Below are positions 56,632 through 63,472 of a stretch of DNA of 64,000 nucleotides, in pieces. Location: assembly GCF_000379685.1 (NCBI RefSeq), contig NZ_KB903293.1, forward strand, positions 155,774 to 219,773. The letters run 5' to 3'. Below the pieces are notes generated by a model. The model was not told the origin of the DNA, ran no database searches, and worked only from the letters and a program-made list of their open reading frames with translations. The stretch's first letter is position 1; each line of letters opens with the position of its first letter. The position numbers were made by a program, and so were the translations under genes. Source of the DNA: Catelliglobosispora koreensis DSM 44566 (GTDB taxonomy: Bacteria; Actinomycetota; Actinomycetes; Mycobacteriales; Micromonosporaceae).

Positions 56632-56910
56632 GTGCCGACCTACCAATATGCGTGCACCGCGTGCGGCCACCAGCTCGAGGCCGTGCAGTCGTTCGCCGAC
56701 GAACCGCTGACGGTCTGCCCGACCTGTGAGGGACGGCTGCGCAAGCTGTTCTCCGGGGTAGGCGTCGTCTTCAAGGGCTCGGGCTTCTACCGGACCGACT
56801 CGCGCGCGTCGTCGTCTTCTTCCACGCCCGCCTCGTCGTCTTCCAAGAGCGAATCGAGCACCAAGAGCGAGTCGAAGCCGGCCTCATCCTCGGCCACCAA
56901 GGCCGCTTAG
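56632..56910 (+). CDS. FmdB-family zinc-ribbon protein (Ruc-like redox-regulated chaperone candidate)
   Basis: A 92-residue protein: an N-terminal zinc ribbon PTYQYACTACGHQLEAVQSFADEPLTVCPTCEGRLRK (two CxxC) and a C-terminal tail of about 40 residues made of Ser, Lys, Glu and Ala (SSSSSTPASSSSKSESSTKSESK). This matches Rv0991c/Ruc, a heat-inducible, redox-controlled chaperone with a disordered tail. The CIRCE element directly upstream supports heat-shock control. GTG start at 56,632 with GGGAG upstream. Confidence 0.85.
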   Translation: MPTYQYACTACGHQLEAVQSFADEPLTVCPTCEGRLRKLFSGVGVVFKGSGFYRTDSRASSSSSTPASSSSKSESSTKSESKPASSSATKAA

Positions 56911-56945
56911 CCTAGAAAATCGGACATCCGGGATATTCTTCGGAT

Positions 56946-57326
56946 GTGCTGAAGGGCTTCAAAGAGTTCATCACCCGCGGAAACGTAGTCGATCTCGCCG
57001 TTGGCATCGTCATCGGCAGCGCGTTCTCCGCTGTGATCAACCAGCTCACCGAGTCGTTCCTCAAACCCCTGATCACGCTGATCACAGGCGGGCAGCAGTC
57101 GGGCGGCAAGTTCAGCGTCGACGGCGTGGACTTCACCTATGGCGCGTTCATCAACGCGGTCATCACCTTCCTGCTGACCGCGATCGCGCTCTATTTCTTC
57201 GTGGTGGTGCCGATGAACCGGCTGGCAGCGCGCCGGGCGGCCAAGGGCAAGGCCGAGCCCGAGGAACTCAGCGATGAGGCACGCCTGCTCACCGAGATCC
57301 GGGATCGCCTGCCGAGCACCCGGTGA
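56946..57326 (+). CDS. mscL: Large-conductance mechanosensitive channel
   Basis: A 126-residue MscL. The N-terminal MLKGFKEFITRGNVVDLAVGIVIGSAFSAVINQL (amphipathic helix and first membrane helix with the GNVVDLAVG gate motif), the periplasmic loop and the second helix AFINAVITFLLTAIALYFFVVVPMNRL, then a charged C-terminal helix, are all typical. It opens on membrane tension to release solutes in osmotic downshift. ATG/GTG start at 56,946. Confidence 0.95.
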   Translation: MLKGFKEFITRGNVVDLAVGIVIGSAFSAVINQLTESFLKPLITLITGGQQSGGKFSVDGVDFTYGAFINAVITFLLTAIALYFFVVVPMNRLAARRAAKGKAEPEELSDEARLLTEIRDRLPSTR

Positions 57327-57509
57327 CTAATCCCAGTGCGGCGGACGGTCTTCTAGCAGCCGCTCATCGTTGGCATAGGCGGGCTCACGCCAGCCACGGT
57401 TGGTGTCATCCGTGGTCTGCACCGGCAGGATCGGAGCGTCATCGTCCAGTTCAACGAAACGTTCATCGTCGTAACTCACGCCGGGAAGCCTAATGGTTTC
57501 GGCTGACAT
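57327..57509 (-). CDS. Small hypothetical acidic protein
   Basis: A 60-residue acidic protein (MSAETIRLPGVSYDDERFVELDDDAPILPVQTTD). Its 5' end overlaps the rightward membrane gene by 17 bases, an unusual head-to-head overlap, so one of the two may start further in (a GTG near 57,479 would do). Relatives of this type are common short proteins in actinomycetes near mscL. Function unknown. Confidence 0.6.
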   Translation of the reverse strand: MSAETIRLPGVSYDDERFVELDDDAPILPVQTTDDTNRGWREPAYANDERLLEDRPPHWD

Positions 57510-57759
57510 TCCCTGGAGCAGGCCCGGCGACGGCGAAGAAACGCCGCCTGAGGCTTACCCTGGACCGCCGCAAACCGTCCCGGCCAGCCCGGATTGGCAG
57601 GTCCCGGTAACGGAAACGACGGCGCTGCCCAGGCCGCTGCCAGCTGTCGATCACGACGAGCTGGACTTGGCCGAAGACAACGCCGCCAAGGTGACCTATG
57701 CCGTCGGGTTAGCGGCCCTCGGGCTGTTGGTGATCATCGCGGTGTTCCGGTTGCTCTAG
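57493..57759 (+). CDS. Small C-terminally anchored membrane protein
   Basis: An 88-residue protein with a Pro-rich N-terminal part and one C-terminal membrane segment (VTYAVGLAALGLLVIIAVFRLL). The ATG at 57,493 lies inside the 5' end of the divergent small gene, so a later start is possible. Its stop overlaps the end of the convergent DUF2231 gene by four bases. Function unknown. Confidence 0.6.
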   Translation: MVSADIPWSRPGDGEETPPEAYPGPPQTVPASPDWQVPVTETTALPRPLPAVDHDELDLAEDNAAKVTYAVGLAALGLLVIIAVFRLL

Positions 57760-58235
57760 GACCAGACCATCCGGGCGCCCGAGTCACCCGTCTTGAACAC
57801 GTAGTAGCCGGTGAAGCCCGCCGCGATAAGCGTGAGCACCGCAAGACCCCACCCGATCGCGCGAGACGATGGTGTCGCGGGCTTCTTCGCCGCTGACGTC
57901 GTCACGAGAACGGTGGCGATCCCCAGCACGCCCAGCACCATCGCCCAGCGCCACGCGGCATCGCCGAAGTTCTGGTGTTCGTTGAACTGCGCCACCAGCT
58001 CGCCCTGTGCCCCGTTCGCGATCTGCCGAGCCTTCAGCTCTTCGCCTGATTCCACGGCGAACCAGAGTGAGAAAGGCGCGGCCACGGACAAAAGCACCGT
58101 GACCCAGCCAACGTATCTGCGCAATGGCGGGACCAGCGAGTAAGCCACGACCGATGCCACCAGCAACGGCCCGAACACCACCGCCGCATGCACCAACAAG
58201 GGGTGGGCTGGCAGTCCCATGAACTCATCGAACAT
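57756..58235 (-). CDS. DUF2231 membrane protein
   Basis: A 159-residue protein with four membrane segments and the DUF2231 opening (GLPAHPLLVHAAVVFGPL), followed by FAVESGEELKARQIANG, another family feature. Its conserved His residues have been suggested to bind heme or metal in this family. ATG at 58,235. Divergent from furA. It may respond to redox conditions controlled by FurA, by proximity only. Confidence 0.82.
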   Translation of the reverse strand: MFDEFMGLPAHPLLVHAAVVFGPLLVASVVAYSLVPPLRRYVGWVTVLLSVAAPFSLWFAVESGEELKARQIANGAQGELVAQFNEHQNFGDAAWRWAMVLGVLGIATVLVTTSAAKKPATPSSRAIGWGLAVLTLIAAGFTGYYVFKTGDSGARMVWS

Positions 58236-58346
58236 GCCAGGAGCCTATGGCACTTCCGCCCTGGGGGCACCAAACAAAGGCGACACACGAAGATCTGAAC
58301 CGGCAGGCTCGTTGACCCGTGTCTTACAGCACGTATCAAGAGGTTT

Positions 58347-58363
58347 TCTTGAATCAATCCAGG
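58347..58363. promoter_or_regulatory. FurA operator candidate
   Basis: TCTTGAATCAATCCAGG, 22 bases upstream of the furA start, closely resembles the TCTTGACTGATTCCAGA element by which mycobacterial FurA represses its own promoter. Autoregulation of furA, relieved by peroxide, is therefore likely. Confidence 0.65.
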
Positions 58364-58384
58364 CTGCCTGGTGAAATGGTTTAC

Positions 58385-58807
58385 ATGTCCGGTGAGAATC
58401 TTCTGCGTGCGCATGGTCTTCGCGTGACCAAGCCACGGCTCACCGTGCTTGAGATCCTCAACCGAGGCGGCCACCTCGAGGTCGACGAGATCACCCGCGA
58501 AGCCCGCACCCGCCTGGATTCCGTTTCCACCCAGGCCATCTATGACGTTCTCGGTGCTCTCGCCCGCGCTGGCCTCGCCCGGCGCATCGAGCCTGCTGGA
58601 TCGGCGGCCCGCTATGAGGCCCGCACCGGCGACAACCACCACCACATCGTTTGCCGCGCCTGCGGTGTCATCGCTGACGTGGATTGCGCGGTCGGCTCCG
58701 CACCCTGCCTCGACCCCAACACCACCCACGGCTTCGAGGTCGATGAGGCCGAGGTGACCTACTGGGGTCTTTGCCCCTCCTGCAAGGCACTGTCCACTCT
58801 GGACTGA
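58385..58807 (+). CDS. furA: Fur-family regulator FurA
   Basis: A 140-residue Fur protein. N-terminal winged helix: LLRAHGLRVTKPRLTVLEIL and TQAIYDVLGALARAGLARRIEPAGSAARYE. The metal and structural sites include HHHIVCRACGVIADVDC and CPSCKAL (two CxxC for zinc). FurA senses peroxide via iron and represses katG-type defence genes; no katG is next to it here. The ATG at 58,385 is chosen (a start three codons earlier is possible). Its 3' end overlaps the convergent RecB-like gene by 49 bases. Confidence 0.88.
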   Translation: MSGENLLRAHGLRVTKPRLTVLEILNRGGHLEVDEITREARTRLDSVSTQAIYDVLGALARAGLARRIEPAGSAARYEARTGDNHHHIVCRACGVIADVDCAVGSAPCLDPNTTHGFEVDEAEVTYWGLCPSCKALSTLD

Positions 58808-59658
58808 GCTAGCCCTTCCCAGGGCTGCTTCGGCGTCGCCTGATTCGCGTCCGGGCACACTCTGCGAAAATCGCACCAGCCACACATCTGGCTCGGCTGC
58901 GCCGGAAAAGCCTCATCAGCTGGTACGCCGTCAGCGAGCCGTTTTTCCGCCACCCCAATGTCACGGGCGATGGCTTCGGCCCTCTCGACCTGACGTTGCA
59001 GTGATTCGTCCGTGTGCTCGTGCGCCGCGACCGTGCCGGTTGGCAAGTGATGCAGTTCGACCCGGTGACAAGAGCGGCGGAAGGTTCGCGCCGCCGCGTA
59101 GGCGTAAATCGCCAGCGCTTGCGATCCGCGCGCGTCATCGGCGTTGACCCCGGAACGGCCCGTCTTGTAGTCGACGATGACGAGTTCGTCGCCGCGGCGG
59201 TCGATCCGGTCGACCCGCCCCGACAGCGCCAGCACCTTGGTTTTGGCCGCAACGGTCCGTTCCACCGCGACCGGCTCAAAGTCGGCGTCCAGTTCCCGCA
59301 GATAGCCTTCGAGCCAGGTCAGCGCCGTGCGATAGACCTCGCGCTCCTGAGTTTCGTCGCGGTAACCCTCGCGCACCCACGTCGCCCGCAACAGCTTGCC
59401 GAGCACGCCTGGGCCCCGCTGGGCTGGCGGCACGTCCCACCAGTTGCGCAGAGCCGTGTGCACGCTCGCCCCCACGCTGTTATGCGCCCACGGCGGACCC
59501 TTCTGCGGGGACGGACGGTCCACATAGGAGTATCGATAGCGGCGCGGGCAGTCGGCATAACTGCCCAGTTTGCTTGGCGTGCACACGAAAAGCCGTTCGG
59601 GCATCAAGTCGAAGCCGAGCTGTTCGTGCTCCTGAGATCTCGGCTTCGGCGTCGTCAT
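58759..59658 (-). CDS. RecB-family PD-(D/E)XK exonuclease
   Basis: A 299-residue single-domain RecB-like nuclease (PF12705 PDDEXK_1-type). SKLGSYADCPRRYRYSYVDRP is the N-terminal iron-sulfur Cys, SVHTALRNWW a conserved helix, ALSGRVDRIDRRGDELVIVDYKTGRSG holds the active-site D...DYK motif, and CGWCDFRRVCPD supplies three more Cys for a [4Fe-4S] cluster. Acts on DNA ends in repair. It is convergent with furA and overlaps it. ATG at 59,658. Confidence 0.9.
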   Translation of the reverse strand: MTTPKPRSQEHEQLGFDLMPERLFVCTPSKLGSYADCPRRYRYSYVDRPSPQKGPPWAHNSVGASVHTALRNWWDVPPAQRGPGVLGKLLRATWVREGYRDETQEREVYRTALTWLEGYLRELDADFEPVAVERTVAAKTKVLALSGRVDRIDRRGDELVIVDYKTGRSGVNADDARGSQALAIYAYAAARTFRRSCHRVELHHLPTGTVAAHEHTDESLQRQVERAEAIARDIGVAEKRLADGVPADEAFPAQPSQMCGWCDFRRVCPDANQATPKQPWEGLAQSRVDSALQEGQRPQ

Positions 59659-59747
59659 ACCTCATTATGCGTGGGCCACAGGTCTGTGCGCCCATTGCGT
59701 CGTCCGTGGCACGCTTTGCGGCCATGGACGACAAGAGGCAGAGAACG

Positions 59748-60362
59748 TTAGTGCGACTGTGAGTACTTCTCCACGAAGGCCCCGATCGCGTCAGCCATCA
59801 GTTGCACGGCGATGGCGGCGAGCAGCAGACCGGCGATCCGTGTGAGCACCTCAATGCCACTGGGCTTGAGGATGCGCACGAGCACCCCGGAATACCGCAG
59901 TACCAAGTAGACAGTCACCATGACGGCGAGGATCGCCAGCCCGATCGCGAGATACTCCGCCGGACCGCTTGAGCGCTGCACGAAAAGCATCGTGGCCACG
60001 ATGGCGCCGGGGCCGGCCAGCAGCGGCGTACCCAAAGGCACGAGTGCCACATTGGAGGTCGTCTGCGCGTCGGGGTCCTCCGCCTTGCCCGTCAGCAGCT
60101 CCAGTGCCACGAGCACGAGGAGCAGACCTCCGGCTCCCTGCAACGCAGGAAGGTCAATGTGGAGGTATTCCAAGATGGTCTGGCCCGCGACCGCGAAGAC
60201 CGCGATCACCCCGAGCGCCAGCACCACCGCCTTCCACGCGGCGGTGTTGCGTTCCTTCTTGGGCATAGCGCCCGTGAGCGCCAAGAAGATCGGCACCATC
60301 CCAGGCGGGTCAGTGATGACCAGCAGCGTTACAAAGACCTCGCCGAACAGCTTTAAGTCCAC
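59748..60362 (-). CDS. MarC-family membrane protein
   Basis: A 204-residue protein with six membrane segments. The MarC opening FVTLLVITDPPGMVPIFLALTGAMPKKER and the VALVPLGTPLLAGPGAIVATMLF motif are typical. Function in the family is unclear; it is not the multidrug exporter once suggested. ATG at 60,362. Confidence 0.92.
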   Translation of the reverse strand: MDLKLFGEVFVTLLVITDPPGMVPIFLALTGAMPKKERNTAAWKAVVLALGVIAVFAVAGQTILEYLHIDLPALQGAGGLLLVLVALELLTGKAEDPDAQTTSNVALVPLGTPLLAGPGAIVATMLFVQRSSGPAEYLAIGLAILAVMVTVYLVLRYSGVLVRILKPSGIEVLTRIAGLLLAAIAVQLMADAIGAFVEKYSQSH

Positions 60363-60380
60363 CTGAGGACGTATAGCAGA

Positions 60381-61577
60381 TCAGCCCAGGTCACCAAACC
60401 GCGGTACGAGCAGCCAGCCCGCCGACACGCCGGTGGGCAACTTGACCGGAACCCGCGAACCGTCTGTGCCACAAGCGATCGCCTCACCGGAACCGGTCGT
60501 CGTGACCACCGACTCGGCGTCGATCCAGACGGCTGGGGCGTTCCCCATGGCCGCGCAGTTGAACTGAGCGGTCAGCGCCTCGGTCTTGCCCACGCTCGCC
60601 GTCGCCCGCGTCTTGGCCGCTTTCAGGTCGACGAGCTGGACCCCGGTCGCCGTGGGAATGGCGAGCCATTTGCCATCTGGCGAGCGGACCGCACCAGCGC
60701 GCACCGCCTGAGCCGGCAGCTCACCGCACCCGAGCAGCAGTCCGGCCTTCCAGCCGCTGTCGGCTGGCACCAGCTCGGCGAGGCAGGACGCGTCCTTTTC
60801 CTTCACGACGCCGACAGCCTTGTCGCGCTCGGCTCCGAAGACCGCGGTCACCTGAGCGTTCCAGGTCTCCAGATAGGTGCTCCCGCCGCCGCCACTCCAG
60901 TGGTCGTGAGCGCCAGCGGTGTTGGTCAGGATGACCTTCGACTCGCCGTCGAAGCCCTCCGGGCGCGTGCCAGCTTTGACGTTGGCCGCCGCGATCGGGC
61001 TGCCGTCGGCACGCCACGTCTCCAGCGTCGTCGCCGAGGTCATCGCCGCGACGCGCGTGCCGTCAAGGCTGACCGCCCACGCTCCCGCACCCGCCTTGAG
61101 ATGGACCGTCGAGCCGTCAACGCGCAAAAGGAAGATGTCGTCCTCGTCGGAGTAGAGCCACCCAGCGGGCACTCGCACGACCTTCATCGCGCTCTGCACG
61201 CCATTGAGGGTCAGCTTGCGCCCATCGGCTGTCCACAAAAGACCTCCCGCGAACACATCCACGGGAAATTTGAGCGGTGAAGACGACTTGTCCCCTGGAC
61301 GAGCCGCCGCCGGAGACTCGGGCTGCCCGTAAAGCTCGGCGAACCCCAGAACCCCATCGCGTGCCGTCGTCACGGGTGTCGTCAGCGACTGCAACACGGT
61401 CGCGGCCGTGATCAGACCCAGAAACGCCAGCACCGCGGCGATTCCGGTAACGGTCTTGCGGCGCCGAGCCTTGCCCTTGCCCTGTTTGATCGCGATCCCG
61501 GCCGGGTCGAGCGCGGCGGGCGGCGCGCTCACGCGAGTGCCGAACATCTCGCGAAGCTCGTCTTCGAGCATGGTCAC
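60381..61577 (-). CDS. Membrane-anchored sigma-partner protein
   Basis: A 398-residue protein: a short cytoplasmic N-terminus (MLEDELREMFGTRV), one membrane segment (VTGIAAVLAFLGLITAATVL) and a long exterior beta-rich domain. It overlaps the sigma gene as GTGA, in the position and topology of an anti-sigma or co-regulator. The N-terminal part is short and lacks the HxxxCxxC zinc anti-sigma motif, so inhibition of the sigma factor is unproven. The exterior domain has repeated DG and WT segments (LLWTADGRKLTLNG, LYSDEDDIFLLRVDG), suggesting a beta-propeller. Confidence 0.7.
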   Translation of the reverse strand: MTMLEDELREMFGTRVSAPPAALDPAGIAIKQGKGKARRRKTVTGIAAVLAFLGLITAATVLQSLTTPVTTARDGVLGFAELYGQPESPAAARPGDKSSSPLKFPVDVFAGGLLWTADGRKLTLNGVQSAMKVVRVPAGWLYSDEDDIFLLRVDGSTVHLKAGAGAWAVSLDGTRVAAMTSATTLETWRADGSPIAAANVKAGTRPEGFDGESKVILTNTAGAHDHWSGGGGSTYLETWNAQVTAVFGAERDKAVGVVKEKDASCLAELVPADSGWKAGLLLGCGELPAQAVRAGAVRSPDGKWLAIPTATGVQLVDLKAAKTRATASVGKTEALTAQFNCAAMGNAPAVWIDAESVVTTTGSGEAIACGTDGSRVPVKLPTGVSAGWLLVPRFGDLG

Positions 61578-62227
61578 CGCCCCGTCCTCCCAGCCGGCAC
61601 AGCAACAGGCGCGGGCCGGACAACTTCTTCGTCCTCGCGCGGCTTCGCTCGCGGGGCTGGCACCACCGGCGGGGGCGCAGGGGCCGCCACCGGGGCCGGC
61701 ACCTTTGCCGGCTCCTTGAGAGGAGTCAGTTCCACGGGTGTTCCGTTGAAGCCTTCAGCCGCCAAGCGCTGCCGCAACGTCCCTAGGGCGCGTGAAGTTT
61801 GGCTTTTCACCGTGCCGGCGGAGATGTCGAGCAGGGCCGCGGTCTGCGCCTCGGACATGTCCTCATAAAAACGCAGAACAAGCACGGCGCGTTGTCGTGC
61901 GGGGAGAGCTTTCACATGACGCCATAGCGCGTCTCGCTCCAGCTGCTCGTCGAGGCGATCCGGAGCGGCCCGTTCGGGCAGGAATTCGGTGGGGCGCTCG
62001 CCGTGCCAGCGACGCCGCCACCAGCTGGTCGCGGTGTTCACGAGCACGCGGCGCGCATAGGGCTCGATCGCTTCGATCTGGCCGAGCCGCTTCCACGCGA
62101 GATAAGTCTTGGTTAGCGCTGTCTGGAGCAAGTCCTCTGCCGTAGCCCAGTCACCGGCCAGAAGATAGGCGGTGCGCAGCAAAGCCGCAGAGCGCGCGGT
62201 AACGAATTCCCGGAATTCGTCCTCCAT
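61574..62227 (-). CDS. SigE-family ECF RNA polymerase sigma factor
   Basis: A 217-residue sigma factor. Region 2: FREFVTARSAALLRTAYLLAGDWATAEDLLQTALTKTYLAWKRL. Region 4: LPARQRAVLVLRFYEDMSEAQTAALLDISAGTVKSQTSRALGTLRQRLA. This is the SigE-family (SASP-like) order common in actinomycetes. The C-terminal 60 residues are Pro/Ala-rich and probably disordered. The ATG at 62,227 is preferred over a GTG seven codons upstream. The membrane partner gene overlaps it. Confidence 0.9.
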   Translation of the reverse strand: MEDEFREFVTARSAALLRTAYLLAGDWATAEDLLQTALTKTYLAWKRLGQIEAIEPYARRVLVNTATSWWRRRWHGERPTEFLPERAAPDRLDEQLERDALWRHVKALPARQRAVLVLRFYEDMSEAQTAALLDISAGTVKSQTSRALGTLRQRLAAEGFNGTPVELTPLKEPAKVPAPVAAPAPPPVVPAPRAKPREDEEVVRPAPVAVPAGRTGR

Positions 62228-62309
62228 CGCGGAATTCACCTCGCGCACCTCCCCCTGTGCTCCTGCGTTCGCCTTGTGGACGCTGCGGAGCAGTAGGTGT
62301 CAGGGTGCC

Positions 62310-62329
62310 AGATCCCGGCGGCGGGATCT
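62310..62329. terminator. Hairpin after the PH-domain gene
   Basis: AGATCCCG-GCGG-CGGGATCT forms a perfect 8-bp stem 13 bases past the stop of the PH-domain gene, between it and the sigma factor. There is no U-rich tail, so it may act as a factor-dependent terminator or RNA stabiliser. Confidence 0.5.
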
Positions 62330-62342
62330 AGAGCTGCGAAGT

Positions 62343-63188
62343 CTATTCCTCTTCAGGCTCCCGGCCGAGTCTGGCCTCAACCGCGGCGGGCTCGTACATT
62401 TCCTCGACGATGCGCAAGTAGAGCTCGTTGGGGTTGGGCATGTGCTCGACCTTGCTCAGTGCCTGGTCCTGCCCGGCTGACTCCAGGACGAACGTGCCGT
62501 AGTTGAGCATGCGCCCCAGGGGCGACTGCTCGTACTTCATGTCCGTCACCTTGATCAACGGCATCATCGCGACCCGGCGGGTGATCAAGCCATTGACAAG
62601 CATCAGCCGTTTGTTGGTCAAAATGAACCGGTCGAAGTACCAGTCGGCGACCTTCCAGGCGATCCAGCCCATGATGACGGCCCAGACCACCACCGCGAAG
62701 ACCCAGACGCCCTTCCACTCTGACGACGCCAGCACCCCGGAGAAATAGCCGAGGACGAAGGTCGCGACCACCCCGATAAGCAGATGGTTGGCCAGATGGA
62801 TCCAATGACGTTTCCACTCACCGCGATAGCGCTCGGTGGGAAACAGGTAGCGCGCCACCATGTTGCTGGGCTCGTCTTCGAGCGGCAGCACACGGCGGGG
62901 TCCTAAGGGGACACCCGCGGCGTCGAATCGCAGCCCGGCTAACTCTTCTTCGGAAAACGAAGGCAGCTCACCGGTTGGGCCTATCGGCATGCCTCCGGGG
63001 CTTCCGGTGGCACCACCGGAAGCCGCGGCCGCACCGACCGTAGCCTTCCCGACGAAGTGACTGGCCGGCTCTTCCTCACCGTCTTCCGGTGGCGGAAAAG
63101 CTTCTGCACGCGTTCGGGGGATAGGCTCCGTATCCCGATCGCGGCGGCCAGGTTCGTCGGGCTCTGACGGCCCCAGCCCGCCAATCAT
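62343..63188 (-). CDS. PH-domain membrane protein (YdbT/bPH2-like)
   Basis: A 281-residue protein. A disordered acidic N-terminal region of about 100 residues is followed by two membrane segments (WIHLANHLLIGVVATFVLGYFSGVL, VWVFAVVVWAVIMGWIAWKVADWYF) and a bacterial PH domain (DRFILTNKRLMLVNGLITRRVAMMPLIKVTDMKYEQSPLGRMLNYGTFVLESAGQDQALSKVEHMPNP). Bacterial PH proteins of this type are thought to bind membranes or envelope partners. The ATG overlaps the 55-aa gene as ATGA. Confidence 0.85.
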   Translation of the reverse strand: MIGGLGPSEPDEPGRRDRDTEPIPRTRAEAFPPPEDGEEEPASHFVGKATVGAAAASGGATGSPGGMPIGPTGELPSFSEEELAGLRFDAAGVPLGPRRVLPLEDEPSNMVARYLFPTERYRGEWKRHWIHLANHLLIGVVATFVLGYFSGVLASSEWKGVWVFAVVVWAVIMGWIAWKVADWYFDRFILTNKRLMLVNGLITRRVAMMPLIKVTDMKYEQSPLGRMLNYGTFVLESAGQDQALSKVEHMPNPNELYLRIVEEMYEPAAVEARLGREPEEE

Positions 63189-63352
63189 GCGAGTGAGGAC
63201 ACCAGGCTGCTAAAGAAGTCGCCAATGCCGCCGGCGACATCGACGAGGGTGTTCCCCAGCGTCTTCACGACGTCTGCCGCCGCACTGGGCCGGAACGCCA
63301 CGAAGAAGACCAGGAAGGCTATGCCTCCCCAAGTGAGGATCTTCTTAATCAT
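63185..63352 (-). CDS. 55-residue membrane micro-protein
   Basis: A 55-residue protein: MIKKILTWGGIAFLVFFVAF is a membrane segment with a positive start, then RPSAAADVVKTLGNTLVDVAGGIGDFFSSLVSSLA, an amphipathic helix. Its stop overlaps the PH-domain gene ATG as ATGA, so the two are co-translated. Similar short proteins upstream of bPH2 genes are known in actinomycetes. It could be a partner or regulator of the PH protein. Confidence 0.7.
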   Translation of the reverse strand: MIKKILTWGGIAFLVFFVAFRPSAAADVVKTLGNTLVDVAGGIGDFFSSLVSSLA

Positions 63353-63472
63353 GTCGGGCCTACTCCCTCTGCCGTGTTGACTCTGAGCCTAACAGTTGCG
63401 TTGTCTACGCAGAATCATTAAGACACATCTCCGCCTGCCATGTGGAATGTCCGAAGAGGAAAGTTTCATCAG

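Noticed and set aside
62310-62329. Operator of the SigE-family sigma factor
   Set aside because: It lies after the PH gene and upstream of the sigma start, but the perfect stem with a four-base loop is more typical of an RNA hairpin.
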